NCBI GenBank assembly: GCA_900752285.1
Contig: CAADUW010000165.1
Coordinates: 1 to 11,476, forward strand
DNA: 11,476 nucleotides
Direction: 5' to 3'
Origin: an uncultured Oscillospiraceae bacterium
GTDB taxonomy: Bacteria > Bacillota > Clostridia > Oscillospirales > Oscillospiraceae
The translations under genes and the position numbers were made by a program. The notes beneath the pieces are model-generated. The model had not been told where the DNA came from. It saw nothing but the letters and a program-made list of their open reading frames with translations, and searched no databases. The number at the start of each line of letters is the position of its first letter. The first letter of the stretch is position 1. Below, one piece after another: positions 6,201-11,476 of this stretch.

Positions 6201-7285
6201 TGGAAATCCTCCGCCAGCGTCTGGAAGAAGTCAGCGCCCTTCAGGAGAATGCTTTCATCAAAATCAAAGTTGTCGCTGTGCAGGGCAGGCGCGTCGCCGG
6301 CACCCAGGAAGAACAGCATCCCAGGCAGGCTCTTCTGGTACCAGGAGAAGTCCTCCGTGATCATGCTGGGCTTGTCCATTTCAAAGAAGCCCACGGCCTT
6401 CCGCACCCGCTTGTGCAGTTCCGGGGGGTTCATGACGGCCGGGTAGCCGTCGTTCATGTAAATGCTCACGGTGCAGCCGAAGGAACGTTCGATCTCCTTG
6501 CCGATGGAGACGATTCCCGCCCGGAGAGAGTAGAACACCTCATCCTGAAAGGCCCGGAGACTGCCCTCCATATGGGTATGATCGGACAGAGCGTTGCACA
6601 CCGTGCCGCTGGTGAACTTGCCGAATTTCAGCAGCCGGAACACCTGTCTGGGCAGCGCACCCTCCATGGCCATGACCCGGCGGTAAAATTCCACACCGGC
6701 GGCCAGCGCGTCGCAGCCCTCCTCCGCCCGGGCAATGTGGGCGGATCTTCCGTATATGTCCACCTTGACCTCACAGGAGCGGGACATCATCTCGTTCATC
6801 CGGCTGGCGATGATCCCGGCAGGCAGACCCGGCCACAGGTGAATGGCGAAAATCGCTTCCACCCGGTACTTCTTGAACACGCCGGTGGCGCACAGATCCT
6901 TTGCCCCGCCGGTGGTTTCCTCGGCACACTGGAAAACCAGCAGCACGTTGTGGGGCAGGCTCTCCTTCTCATTCAGACGCCGGGCAAGCTCCAGCAGGAT
7001 CGCCATGTGCCCGTCGTGTCCGCAGGCGTGCATGCATCCGGGGTGGCGGGAGGCGTAGGGGGCCTTTGTCCGCTCCGTAATGGGCAGGGCGTCCGCGTCC
7101 GCGCGGAAGGCAATGGCGTCCTTCCGGTGAAAGTCAAAAAAAGCACACAGGCAGGAGGACATGGGGGAGAACACCTGACACCGTAACCCCGACAGTGCCT
7201 CCCGCAGATAAGCCATGGTTTCCGGAAGCTCACGGTCCAGCTCCGGAATCTGATGCAGGGCGCGGCGGTCATCCACAATCTGCAT
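6197..7285 (-). CDS. N-acetyldiaminopimelate deacetylase-like M20 peptidase
   Basis: 362 residues of the M20D amidohydrolase family. Metal-site residues are in place: C88 and H90 in HACGHDGH, E122/E123 in QCAEET, H149 in AIHLWPG and H336 in ALHSDNFDFDE. RADADALPI (61-69) and EDFSWYQ (311-317) are also family hallmarks. A small dimerisation lid runs about 165-275. Length and motif spacing resemble YkuR of Bacillus, which removes acetyl from N-acetyl-LL-diaminopimelate to give LL-diaminopimelate. It is the first gene of the operon, with only about a 30-nt leader after a perfect promoter. A GTG at 7294 is in frame, but that GTG lies inside the GAGGTG ribosome binding site, so the ATG at 7285 is preferred. 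Other M20D enzymes act on hippurate or N-acetyl amino acids; the adjacent patA-like gene and divergent dapH favour the diaminopimelate role. Confidence 0.88.
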   Translation of the reverse strand: MQIVDDRRALHQIPELDRELPETMAYLREALSGLRCQVFSPMSSCLCAFFDFHRKDAIAFRADADALPITERTKAPYASRHPGCMHACGHDGHMAILLELARRLNEKESLPHNVLLVFQCAEETTGGAKDLCATGVFKKYRVEAIFAIHLWPGLPAGIIASRMNEMMSRSCEVKVDIYGRSAHIARAEEGCDALAAGVEFYRRVMAMEGALPRQVFRLLKFGKFTSGTVCNALSDHTHMEGSLRAFQDEVFYSLRAGIVSIGKEIERSFGCTVSIYMNDGYPAVMNPPELHKRVRKAVGFFEMDKPSMITEDFSWYQKSLPGMLFFLGAGDAPALHSDNFDFDESILLKGADFFQTLAEDFQ

Positions 7286-7291
7286 TTTTGT

Positions 7292-7297
7292 CACCTC
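7292..7297 (-). promoter_or_regulatory. Ribosome binding site fixing the M20 start
   Basis: GAGGTG on the minus strand lies 6 nt before the ATG at 7283-7285 (GAGG itself is 8 nt before it). A GTG start at 7294 would use part of this same site and would have no Shine-Dalgarno of its own, so the ATG is the better start. Confidence 0.75.
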
Positions 7298-7321
7298 GAA
7301 AATTCAAAAATAAGTACCTCT

Positions 7322-7350
7322 ATTATACGTCATTTCTGAGCCCGTGTCAA
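7322..7350 (-). promoter_or_regulatory. Consensus sigma-A-type promoter of the deacetylase operon
   Basis: On the minus strand TTGACA (complement of 7345-7350) and TATAAT (complement of 7322-7327) are both perfect and are separated by exactly 17 nt. The start of transcription would fall near 7315, leaving about 30 nt of leader, too short for a riboswitch. This implies strong basal transcription of the five-gene operon unless an operator overlaps; no clear operator palindrome is seen over it. Confidence 0.93.
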
Positions 7351-7409
7351 TTTCGGCGTACCAAAAAGACAGACGGAGTTTTTTGCGTTTTAGCACTCTG
7401 AATTCGCCC

Positions 7410-7438
7410 TTGCTATTTGGAAAAAACCGTGATACGAT
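7410..7438 (+). promoter_or_regulatory. Probable dapH promoter
   Basis: TTGCTA (7410-7415) and TACGAT (7433-7438) are separated by 17 nt, with 4/6 and 5/6 matches to consensus. Transcription would begin near 7445, giving about 77 nt of leader before the GTG. It is arranged back to back with the deacetylase promoter; the two -35 boxes are about 60 nt apart, so a single regulator could bind between them. Confidence 0.65.
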
Positions 7439-7457
7439 ATACCAAATACCCATGCGG

Positions 7458-7483
7458 ACCGGCTGCGGGAAAAGTCCCCCGGT
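7458..7483 (+). promoter_or_regulatory. Stem-loop in the dapH leader
   Basis: ACCGG (7458-7462) pairs with CCGGT (7479-7483), and GGGA (7467-7470) pairs with TCCC (7475-7478) around an AAAG loop, leaving a 4-nt CTGC bulge on one side. There is no following U-tract, so it is not an intrinsic terminator, and it lies 24 nt before the Shine-Dalgarno. It could be a binding site or mRNA-stability element; no known riboswitch class is recognised. Confidence 0.4.
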
Positions 7484-7521
7484 GCCTGAAAATGATTTTT
7501 CGGAATAAGGAGTAATGCACA

Positions 7522-8217
7522 GTGGATGCACAGCAGATCATTGAATATATCCGCACAGCCCCCAAGAAAACCCCGGTGAAGGTATACGTCTGGGAGGAAA
7601 CGCCGGTGGATTTTCCCGGATGCCATGTGTTCCCTGCCGGGGAGGGGTGCAAGATCGTGTTCGGCGACTGGGCGGATGTGGCGCCCGTGCTGCGCGGACA
7701 CAGCTTCCGGCATGTGGAAATTGAAAACGGCTGCCGGAATTCGGCGGTGCCCATGCTGGATATCAAGGATATTCCCGCAAGAATTGAGCCCGGCGCCTGC
7801 ATTCGGGAGCAGGTGCAGATCGGGGCAAACGCGGTCATTATGATGGGCGCAGTGCTTAACATCGGCGCTGTGGTGGGCGAAGGCTCCATGATCGATATGG
7901 GCGCGGTGCTGGGCGGACGGGCCACTGTGGGCAGACACTGCCACATCGGGGCCGGGGCGGTGCTGGCAGGCGTGATTGAGCCTGCCTCCGCGACACCCGT
8001 CATTGTGGAGGACAATGTAATGGTGGGCGCCAATGCGGTGATTCTGGAGGGCTGCCATGTGGGCGCCGGGGCGGTGGTTGCCGCCGGTGCCGTGGTTGTA
8101 AACGATGTGCCGGAGAATGCCGTGGTTGCCGGATGCCCCGCCCGGGTCATCAAGTACAAGGATGCAAAGACCGAGACCAAGACCGCACTGGTAGATGCCC
8201 TGCGGGAGCTGGACTGA
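7522..8217 (+). CDS. dapH: Tetrahydrodipicolinate N-acetyltransferase DapH
   Basis: 231 residues, against about 236 for the Bacillus enzyme. The N-terminal domain begins [10 protein letters not shown] and continues to TPVKVYV, as in DapH. It is followed by [20 protein letters not shown] and then a left-handed beta-helix of hexapeptide repeats (about 87-208) with [49 protein letters not shown] and [10 protein letters not shown]. The closing [11 protein letters not shown] is also typical. It acetylates tetrahydrodipicolinate with acetyl-CoA, committing it to the acetylase branch of diaminopimelate and lysine synthesis in the cytoplasm. Start is GTG at 7522, with AAGGAG (7507-7512) 9 nt upstream; an ATG at 7515 is out of frame. 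The next two pathway enzymes are encoded divergently just upstream. A hybrid kinase gene follows after 29 nt, probably on the same transcript. Confidence 0.97.
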   Translation: MDAQQIIEYIRTAPKKTPVKVYVWEETPVDFPGCHVFPAGEGCKIVFGDWADVAPVLRGHSFRHVEIENGCRNSAVPMLDIKDIPARIEPGACIREQVQIGANAVIMMGAVLNIGAVVGEGSMIDMGAVLGGRATVGRHCHIGAGAVLAGVIEPASATPVIVEDNVMVGANAVILEGCHVGAGAVVAAGAVVVNDVPENAVVAGCPARVIKYKDAKTETKTALVDALRELD

Positions 8218-8231
8218 GTTTTGCGGGCGTA

Positions 8232-8237
8232 AGGAGG
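8232..8237 (+). promoter_or_regulatory. Ribosome binding site fixing the kinase TTG start
   Basis: AGGAGG lies in the 29-nt gap after dapH, 9 nt before the in-frame TTG at 8247. The frame extends further 5' to an ATG at 8133, but that lies inside dapH in another frame and encodes shadow sequence. The next in-frame ATG is at residue 47, which would delete the first membrane helix. TTG is therefore the supported start. Confidence 0.85.
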
Positions 8238-8246
8238 GAGAACCCT

Positions 8247-9818
8247 TTGTCGGAAGAAAAGAGAGTGGTAAAGGCGTTTTTCGGAACGCTGTTTGCCATT
8301 GTACTTCAGACGGCGGCGTGCTATGTCCTGTATCGGTATGATATTCCGAACCCCAATATTATTCTCTTTGTGTTTCTGTCGGCAATGCTGGTGCAGTTCG
8401 GCTATCCTGCCGGGATCGCGGCGGGAGCGATTGCCTTTGTCTACTCGGTCTTCTTTTTCTCCGTGGATCACGGCATGACGTCGTTTACGGCGGGAAACGG
8501 GGAGAAGCTTCTGGTCGCATCCATCGGCATTTTGGCGAATATTGCCATCGTGGGGCAGGCCCACCGGCACAGTACCGCCTCGGCAAGGAAGATTGCCCGG
8601 CTGGAAGTGGAAAAGCAGAAGGCGGAGCAGGTCGCCTGCCTTGCCCAAAAAGCACAGGCGGCATACCGGGCGAAGACCATGTTCTTTGCCAACATGTCCC
8701 ACGATATCCGTACCCCGCTCAACGGGATCATCGGGCTGATCCGGATCGATCAGACACACATGGACGACACGGAGATGCTGCGGGAGAACCACCGGAAAAT
8801 GCTGATTTCCGCGGACTACCTGCTGTCGCTCATCAACGATGTGCTGCAAATGAGCAAGCTGGAAGCGGGTTCCGTGGAACTGGAGCACGAGATCGTGGAT
8901 CTGAACCGGCTGAATCAGGAAAACCAGATCATTCTGGAGGAACAGATTCGGAACGCAAATGTGACCTTCCGGGAGGACGCCGGCTGCCACCAGCTGCCCT
9001 GCGCCTGCGTGTATGGCAGCCCCGGGCATCTGCGGCAGATTTTCCTGAATATTTACGGAAACTGTATCAAGTACAATAAGCCCGGCGGCTCGGTGACGAC
9101 CCGGCTTCAGTGCGTGGAGCAGAGCAGAAAGCGGGTCGTATACCGTTGGACGATTTCCGATACCGGCATCGGCATGAGCCCGGAGTTCCTGAAGCGGATC
9201 TATGAGCCTTTTTCTCAGGAAAGTCTCAGTGCCAGAACCAACTATCAGGGAACGGGACTGGGCATGGCGATCGTCAAGGGACTGCTGGATAAAATGGGCG
9301 GAACCATTCAGGTTTCCAGCCGGCAGGGCGTAGGCTCCACCTTTGAAATTACGATTCCCTTCGAGATTGCGCCGAAAGAGGCGCTGCGGGAACGGTCCCG
9401 GCAGACGGTGAAGGGGGATATCCACGATAAAAAGCTGCTGCTGGCGGAGGACAATACCCTGAATGCGGAAATTGCCAGAACCCTCCTGACAGACGAGGGG
9501 GCCCAGGTCACCGTGGTTTCCGACGGGCAGCAGGCGCTGGATCTGTTCCGTGACAGTGCGCCCGGAACCTTTGACGCCATCTTAATGGATGTGATGATGC
9601 CGGTACTGGACGGAATTGCCGCGACCCGGGCCATCCGGGCGCTTTCCCGGGCAGACGCGAAGACCGTTCCCATTCTGTCCATGACCGCCAACGCCTTCCC
9701 GGAGGACGCAAAGCGGTGCATGGACGCGGGGATGAACTGCTACCTGACGAAGCCGCTGGAGCTGGACAAGGTCGTAGCCGCCATCGCCCAGTGCTGCGAG
9801 AAAGTCAAAACGAAATAA
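8247..9818 (+). CDS. Membrane hybrid histidine kinase with C-terminal receiver
   Basis: 523 residues from the TTG start. Three to four transmembrane helices (about 9-104) come without a sizeable external domain, so the signal is likely sensed in or at the membrane. A charged coiled linker follows (about 110-142). The HisKA region has phospho-acceptor H152 in SHDIRTPLNG. The ATPase has N268/N272 (N box), D305-G309 (DTGIG, G1) and G335-G339 (GTGLG, G2). After a linker, the receiver domain (about 395-515) has acidic E401/D402, phospho-acceptor D448 in LMDVMMP, T480 and K502. All catalytic residues are present, so phosphotransfer from H152 to D448 is expected. No HPt domain or output regulator lies in the window, so a separate phosphotransfer partner is implied. 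It is cotranscribed with dapH, 29 nt apart, and ends at a strong terminator. A link to cell-wall precursor or lysine status is an inference from position. Confidence 0.94.
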   Translation: MSEEKRVVKAFFGTLFAIVLQTAACYVLYRYDIPNPNIILFVFLSAMLVQFGYPAGIAAGAIAFVYSVFFFSVDHGMTSFTAGNGEKLLVASIGILANIAIVGQAHRHSTASARKIARLEVEKQKAEQVACLAQKAQAAYRAKTMFFANMSHDIRTPLNGIIGLIRIDQTHMDDTEMLRENHRKMLISADYLLSLINDVLQMSKLEAGSVELEHEIVDLNRLNQENQIILEEQIRNANVTFREDAGCHQLPCACVYGSPGHLRQIFLNIYGNCIKYNKPGGSVTTRLQCVEQSRKRVVYRWTISDTGIGMSPEFLKRIYEPFSQESLSARTNYQGTGLGMAIVKGLLDKMGGTIQVSSRQGVGSTFEITIPFEIAPKEALRERSRQTVKGDIHDKKLLLAEDNTLNAEIARTLLTDEGAQVTVVSDGQQALDLFRDSAPGTFDAILMDVMMPVLDGIAATRAIRALSRADAKTVPILSMTANAFPEDAKRCMDAGMNCYLTKPLELDKVVAAIAQCCEKVKTK

Positions 9819-9819
9819 G

Positions 9820-9852
9820 AAAAACAGGCCGGTTTCGTACCGGCCTGTTTTT
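9820..9852 (+). terminator. Strong Rho-independent terminator of the dapH-kinase unit
   Basis: ACAGGCCGGT (9824-9833) pairs perfectly with ACCGGCCTGT (9839-9848) around a 5-nt TTCGT loop. The flanking A-run (9820-9823) and T-run (9849-9852) extend the palindrome. It begins 2 nt after the kinase stop codon. The symmetry means it can also stop transcripts arriving on the minus strand from dacF. Confidence 0.96.
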
Positions 9853-9884
9853 CACAGCATATCAAAAAAAGCCTGAAATAATAG

Positions 9885-10135
9885 GGTGTCATTCCGAACC
9901 AGTCCGCTTAAGTGGTGTGGGAATCCCCCTGTTGAAAGGGACAGGGGAACGATGTCCGCCCATGCTTTGCTCGTGAAGCGGTGAGATCGGTACGTGGTGC
10001 TTTTATCCGGGAGATTCTACCAGAGGCATTCCCTTCGGTCTCACGGCACTACGCCCGCTTTCCGTTACAGAGCGCAACCGGCGAAGCCGGCTCTTAGCGC
10101 GGAGTAGTGTGTGCGCTGCTGTGCCCAATGACGCA
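9885..10135. repeat. MITE-like non-coding repeat element (inferred)
   Basis: This stretch between the kinase terminator and dacF holds no credible gene. Its ends are imperfect inverted repeats: GTCATTCCGAACCAG from 9888 on the plus strand, and GTCATTGGGCACAGC read inward from 10132 on the minus strand. Internal hairpins include CCGGC-GAA-GCCGG near 10078-10090, with CACTAC (about 10046) and GTAGTG (about 10103) as a larger inverted pair around it. The word GGTGTCATTCC (9885-9895) recurs at 11459-11469, where a second copy seems to begin. Elements with GTCATT-type ends are common between genes in Clostridia. No transposase is present, so mobility would need one supplied elsewhere. No U-rich terminator for dacF was found here. 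Confidence 0.55.
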
Positions 10136-10156
10136 GTTTTTCTCATTCTGAAGGCG

Positions 10157-11323
10157 TCATTCTGTCTCTGTTTCCGGTTTTGCCATGGCGGCCCGGCGGA
10201 GGACAAGGACAAACAGATCGGACCACCGGAGCCGGTCTACTGCGCGGGACGCAACCAGCGGGATCTCCTTCACGGCATGCCCCTCTGCTTTGACGGTCAG
10301 CGTGCCCAGAACCTGTCCCTTTTCTACGGGTGCTTTGATTTCCGCTTCCGGTGCGGCTTCGAAGGTGATTTTTGTCTTCTGTCCCTTTTCAATCAGGATC
10401 CCCTCCGGCTGGGAAAGCTCCAGCGGCACATCCTCCGCCTTTCCCAAAATGACGGGGACCCGGACTGGCTCCTGCAAATCGGGCTGTACCAGCGTATAGC
10501 CCGCGAAGCCGTAATCCAGCATGGATTTGCAGGCGGCTGTCCGCTTCTGGGAGGTTTCGCAGCCCATGACCACCGCAATCAGCTCCATGCCCTCCCGTTC
10601 CGCCGTAGCGGACAGGCAGTACCCCGCGCCGGAGGTAAAGCCGGTCTTGAGCCCTGTTGCCCCGGGATAAAACCGGATCAGTTTGTTGGTATTGGAAAGC
10701 CCGAAGGCGCCGCCCCGCACGGAATCCATCCAGATGGTGGTAAACTTCTTGATATCCGGGTGTTTGGTCAGCAGCTCCCGGGACATAAGGGCAATGTCAT
10801 AGGCGCTGGTGCGGTGCTGTGCCGCGTCGGCCCCGTCGTCCAGCCCCGTGCAGTTGACGAAGTGGGTATCTGCCATGCCCAGCTCTGCTGCCCGCCGGTT
10901 CATCTGTTCCACAAATGCTCCCTCACTGCCCCAAAGATGCTCTGCCATGGCACAGGCACAGTCATTGGCGGAGGAGACGGCGATGGATTTGAGCATATCC
11001 GAGACAGACATGGTTTCGCCCACCTTCAGGTAGATCTGGCTCCCGCCCTTGGCGGCGGCTGCTTCCGAGGCGGTGACCGTATCTTCCGGGGTGATCTGCC
11101 CGGAGTCCAGCGCTTCCATGATCAGAAGCATGGTCATGACCTTGGTCACACTGGCAGGCGCCAGCGGTTCGTGAGCATTGGATTCAAACAGCACCGTTCC
11201 CGTAGCTGCGTCCATGAGTACAGCGCTTTTGGCGGCTACCTCCAGCCCCGCCGCCCGGGCGGAAAGCAGAAGCAGGGGAAAGGCCAGAAGCAGCACAAGA
11301 AAAATACCGGTCACCCGTCGCAT
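10157..11323 (-). CDS. dacF: D-alanyl-D-alanine carboxypeptidase (PBP5/DacF type)
   Basis: 388-residue serine-type DD-carboxypeptidase that trims the terminal D-Ala from peptidoglycan stem pentapeptides at the outer membrane face. A signal peptide covers about residues 1-25 (hydrophobic core FLVLLLAFPLLLL, ARA/AG cleavage). The three active-site motifs are complete: S58-V-T-K61, S118-A-N120 and K226-T-G228. A C-terminal beta-rich domain (about 283-355) is followed by an amphipathic anchor-like tail (RAVDRLRWSDLFVLVLRR). Length matches the family (about 380-400). The ATG at 11321-11323 has AGGAGG 9 nt upstream. It appears monocistronic and lies between two non-coding repeat regions. No clear promoter was found, only a weak TTCAAT/CATACT pair in the leader, and no clear terminator. 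The gene is recognised as the dacF/dacA/dacB family; which paralogue it is cannot be decided, so the symbol is a family label. Confidence 0.95.
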   Translation of the reverse strand: MRRVTGIFLVLLLAFPLLLLSARAAGLEVAAKSAVLMDAATGTVLFESNAHEPLAPASVTKVMTMLLIMEALDSGQITPEDTVTASEAAAAKGGSQIYLKVGETMSVSDMLKSIAVSSANDCACAMAEHLWGSEGAFVEQMNRRAAELGMADTHFVNCTGLDDGADAAQHRTSAYDIALMSRELLTKHPDIKKFTTIWMDSVRGGAFGLSNTNKLIRFYPGATGLKTGFTSGAGYCLSATAEREGMELIAVVMGCETSQKRTAACKSMLDYGFAGYTLVQPDLQEPVRVPVILGKAEDVPLELSQPEGILIEKGQKTKITFEAAPEAEIKAPVEKGQVLGTLTVKAEGHAVKEIPLVASRAVDRLRWSDLFVLVLRRAAMAKPETETE

Positions 11324-11379
11324 GGAAGATCCCTCCTGATCAGTATGTAAGCATAGGCGGTTAAATTGAAATTTGGTGC

Positions 11380-11447
11380 ACAGCGCGAAGCGCTCTTGGC
11401 TCTCCCTCTGGGAGAGCTGTCACGGCGAACGCCGTGACTGAGAGGGC
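11380..11447. repeat. Multi-hairpin palindromic intergenic repeat
   Basis: Three adjacent near-perfect hairpins stand upstream of dacF: AGCGC-GAA-GCGCT (11382-11394), GCTCTCCC-TCT-GGGAGAGC (11399-11417) and GTCACGGCG/CGCCGTGAC (11419-11438). They are followed by TGAGAGGG, which can instead pair with CCCTCT at 11404-11409, so an alternative outer fold exists. The CTCTCCC...GGGAGAGCTGTCACGGC...TGAGAGGG pattern is familiar from intergenic repeats of Faecalibacterium- and Ruminococcus-type genomes. It lies 57 nt beyond the dacF start codon, so it may be part of the dacF leader. Confidence 0.75.
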
Positions 11448-11458
11448 CGCCCCGATAC

Positions 11459-11476
11459 GGTGTCATTCCCACGCCA
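11459..11476 (+). repeat. Start of a second GTCATT-type element, cut by the window edge
   Basis: GGTGTCATTCC at 11459-11469 is identical to 9885-9895, and the window ends 7 nt later. The following CACGCCA resembles the inner arm that pairs with TGGTGTGGG in the first element. This is too short to prove, but consistent with another copy. Confidence 0.4.

Noticed and set aside
7295..7521. Lysine riboswitch or T-box upstream of the DAP genes
   Set aside because: The leaders are about 30 and 77 nt, too short for the L-box aptamer, and no T-box sequence or terminator is present.
7413..9425. Minus-strand ORF of 670 codons
   Set aside because: It is antisense to dapH and the kinase, whose motifs are complete, and it crosses the dapH promoter region.
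10003..10212. Minus-strand ORF of 69 codons downstream of dacF
   Set aside because: It overlaps the dacF end in another frame and the hairpin-rich repeat element, without a ribosome binding site.
10109..11350. Plus-strand ORF of 413 codons
   Set aside because: It is antisense to the DD-carboxypeptidase with its SxxK, SxN and KTG motifs.

Overview
The window looks like chromosomal DNA from a high-GC, low-copy-repeat gut-type Clostridia, most likely an Oscillospirales/Ruminococcaceae relative. The grounds are strong AGGAGG-type ribosome binding sites, mixed ATG/GTG/TTG starts, consensus sigma-A-type promoters, protein families typical of Firmicutes, and palindromic intergenic elements of a kind common in that group. 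The lineage is inferred from style and was not tested by search.

Left edge (1-654, minus strand): the 5' end of a secreted protein gene with a signal peptide followed by 16-residue (48-bp) tandem repeats runs off the window. It has a complete upstream control region: a TTGAAA-N17-TATACT promoter, a cobalamin (B12) riboswitch, and a Rho-independent terminator between the riboswitch and the start codon. This is the layout of transcription attenuation by B12.

Centre (951-7350, minus strand): a tightly packed five-gene operon starts at a perfect TTGACA-N17-TATAAT promoter. In transcript order it encodes an M20 N-acetyl-diaminopimelate deacetylase-like peptidase, a PatA-like class I aminotransferase (4-nt ATGA overlap), an N-acyl-D-amino-acid deacylase-like metallohydrolase, an NhaC-family antiporter and a zinc-ribbon/single-membrane-span protein. 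A weak terminator-like hairpin lies downstream.

Divergently transcribed (7410-9852, plus strand): dapH (tetrahydrodipicolinate N-acetyltransferase), then a membrane hybrid histidine kinase with a C-terminal receiver and a TTG start, ended by a strong terminator. DapH, the aminotransferase and the deacetylase are the three consecutive steps of the acetylase branch of meso-diaminopimelate/lysine synthesis. The 7.3-7.5 kb intergenic region is therefore the control point of a lysine/peptidoglycan-precursor locus. The D-aminoacylase, the antiporter, the zinc-ribbon protein and the kinase are the unexpected passengers.

Right edge (9885-11476): a DD-carboxypeptidase (penicillin-binding protein 5/DacF type, minus strand) sits between two non-coding repeat regions. 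One is a roughly 245-bp MITE-like element; the other is a compact multi-hairpin palindromic repeat, followed by the start of another element that runs off the window. I saw no tRNA, rRNA, CRISPR array, insertion sequence or phage gene. The most interesting items are the B12-controlled repeat protein, the D-aminoacylase inside a DAP operon, and the orphan hybrid kinase joined to dapH.
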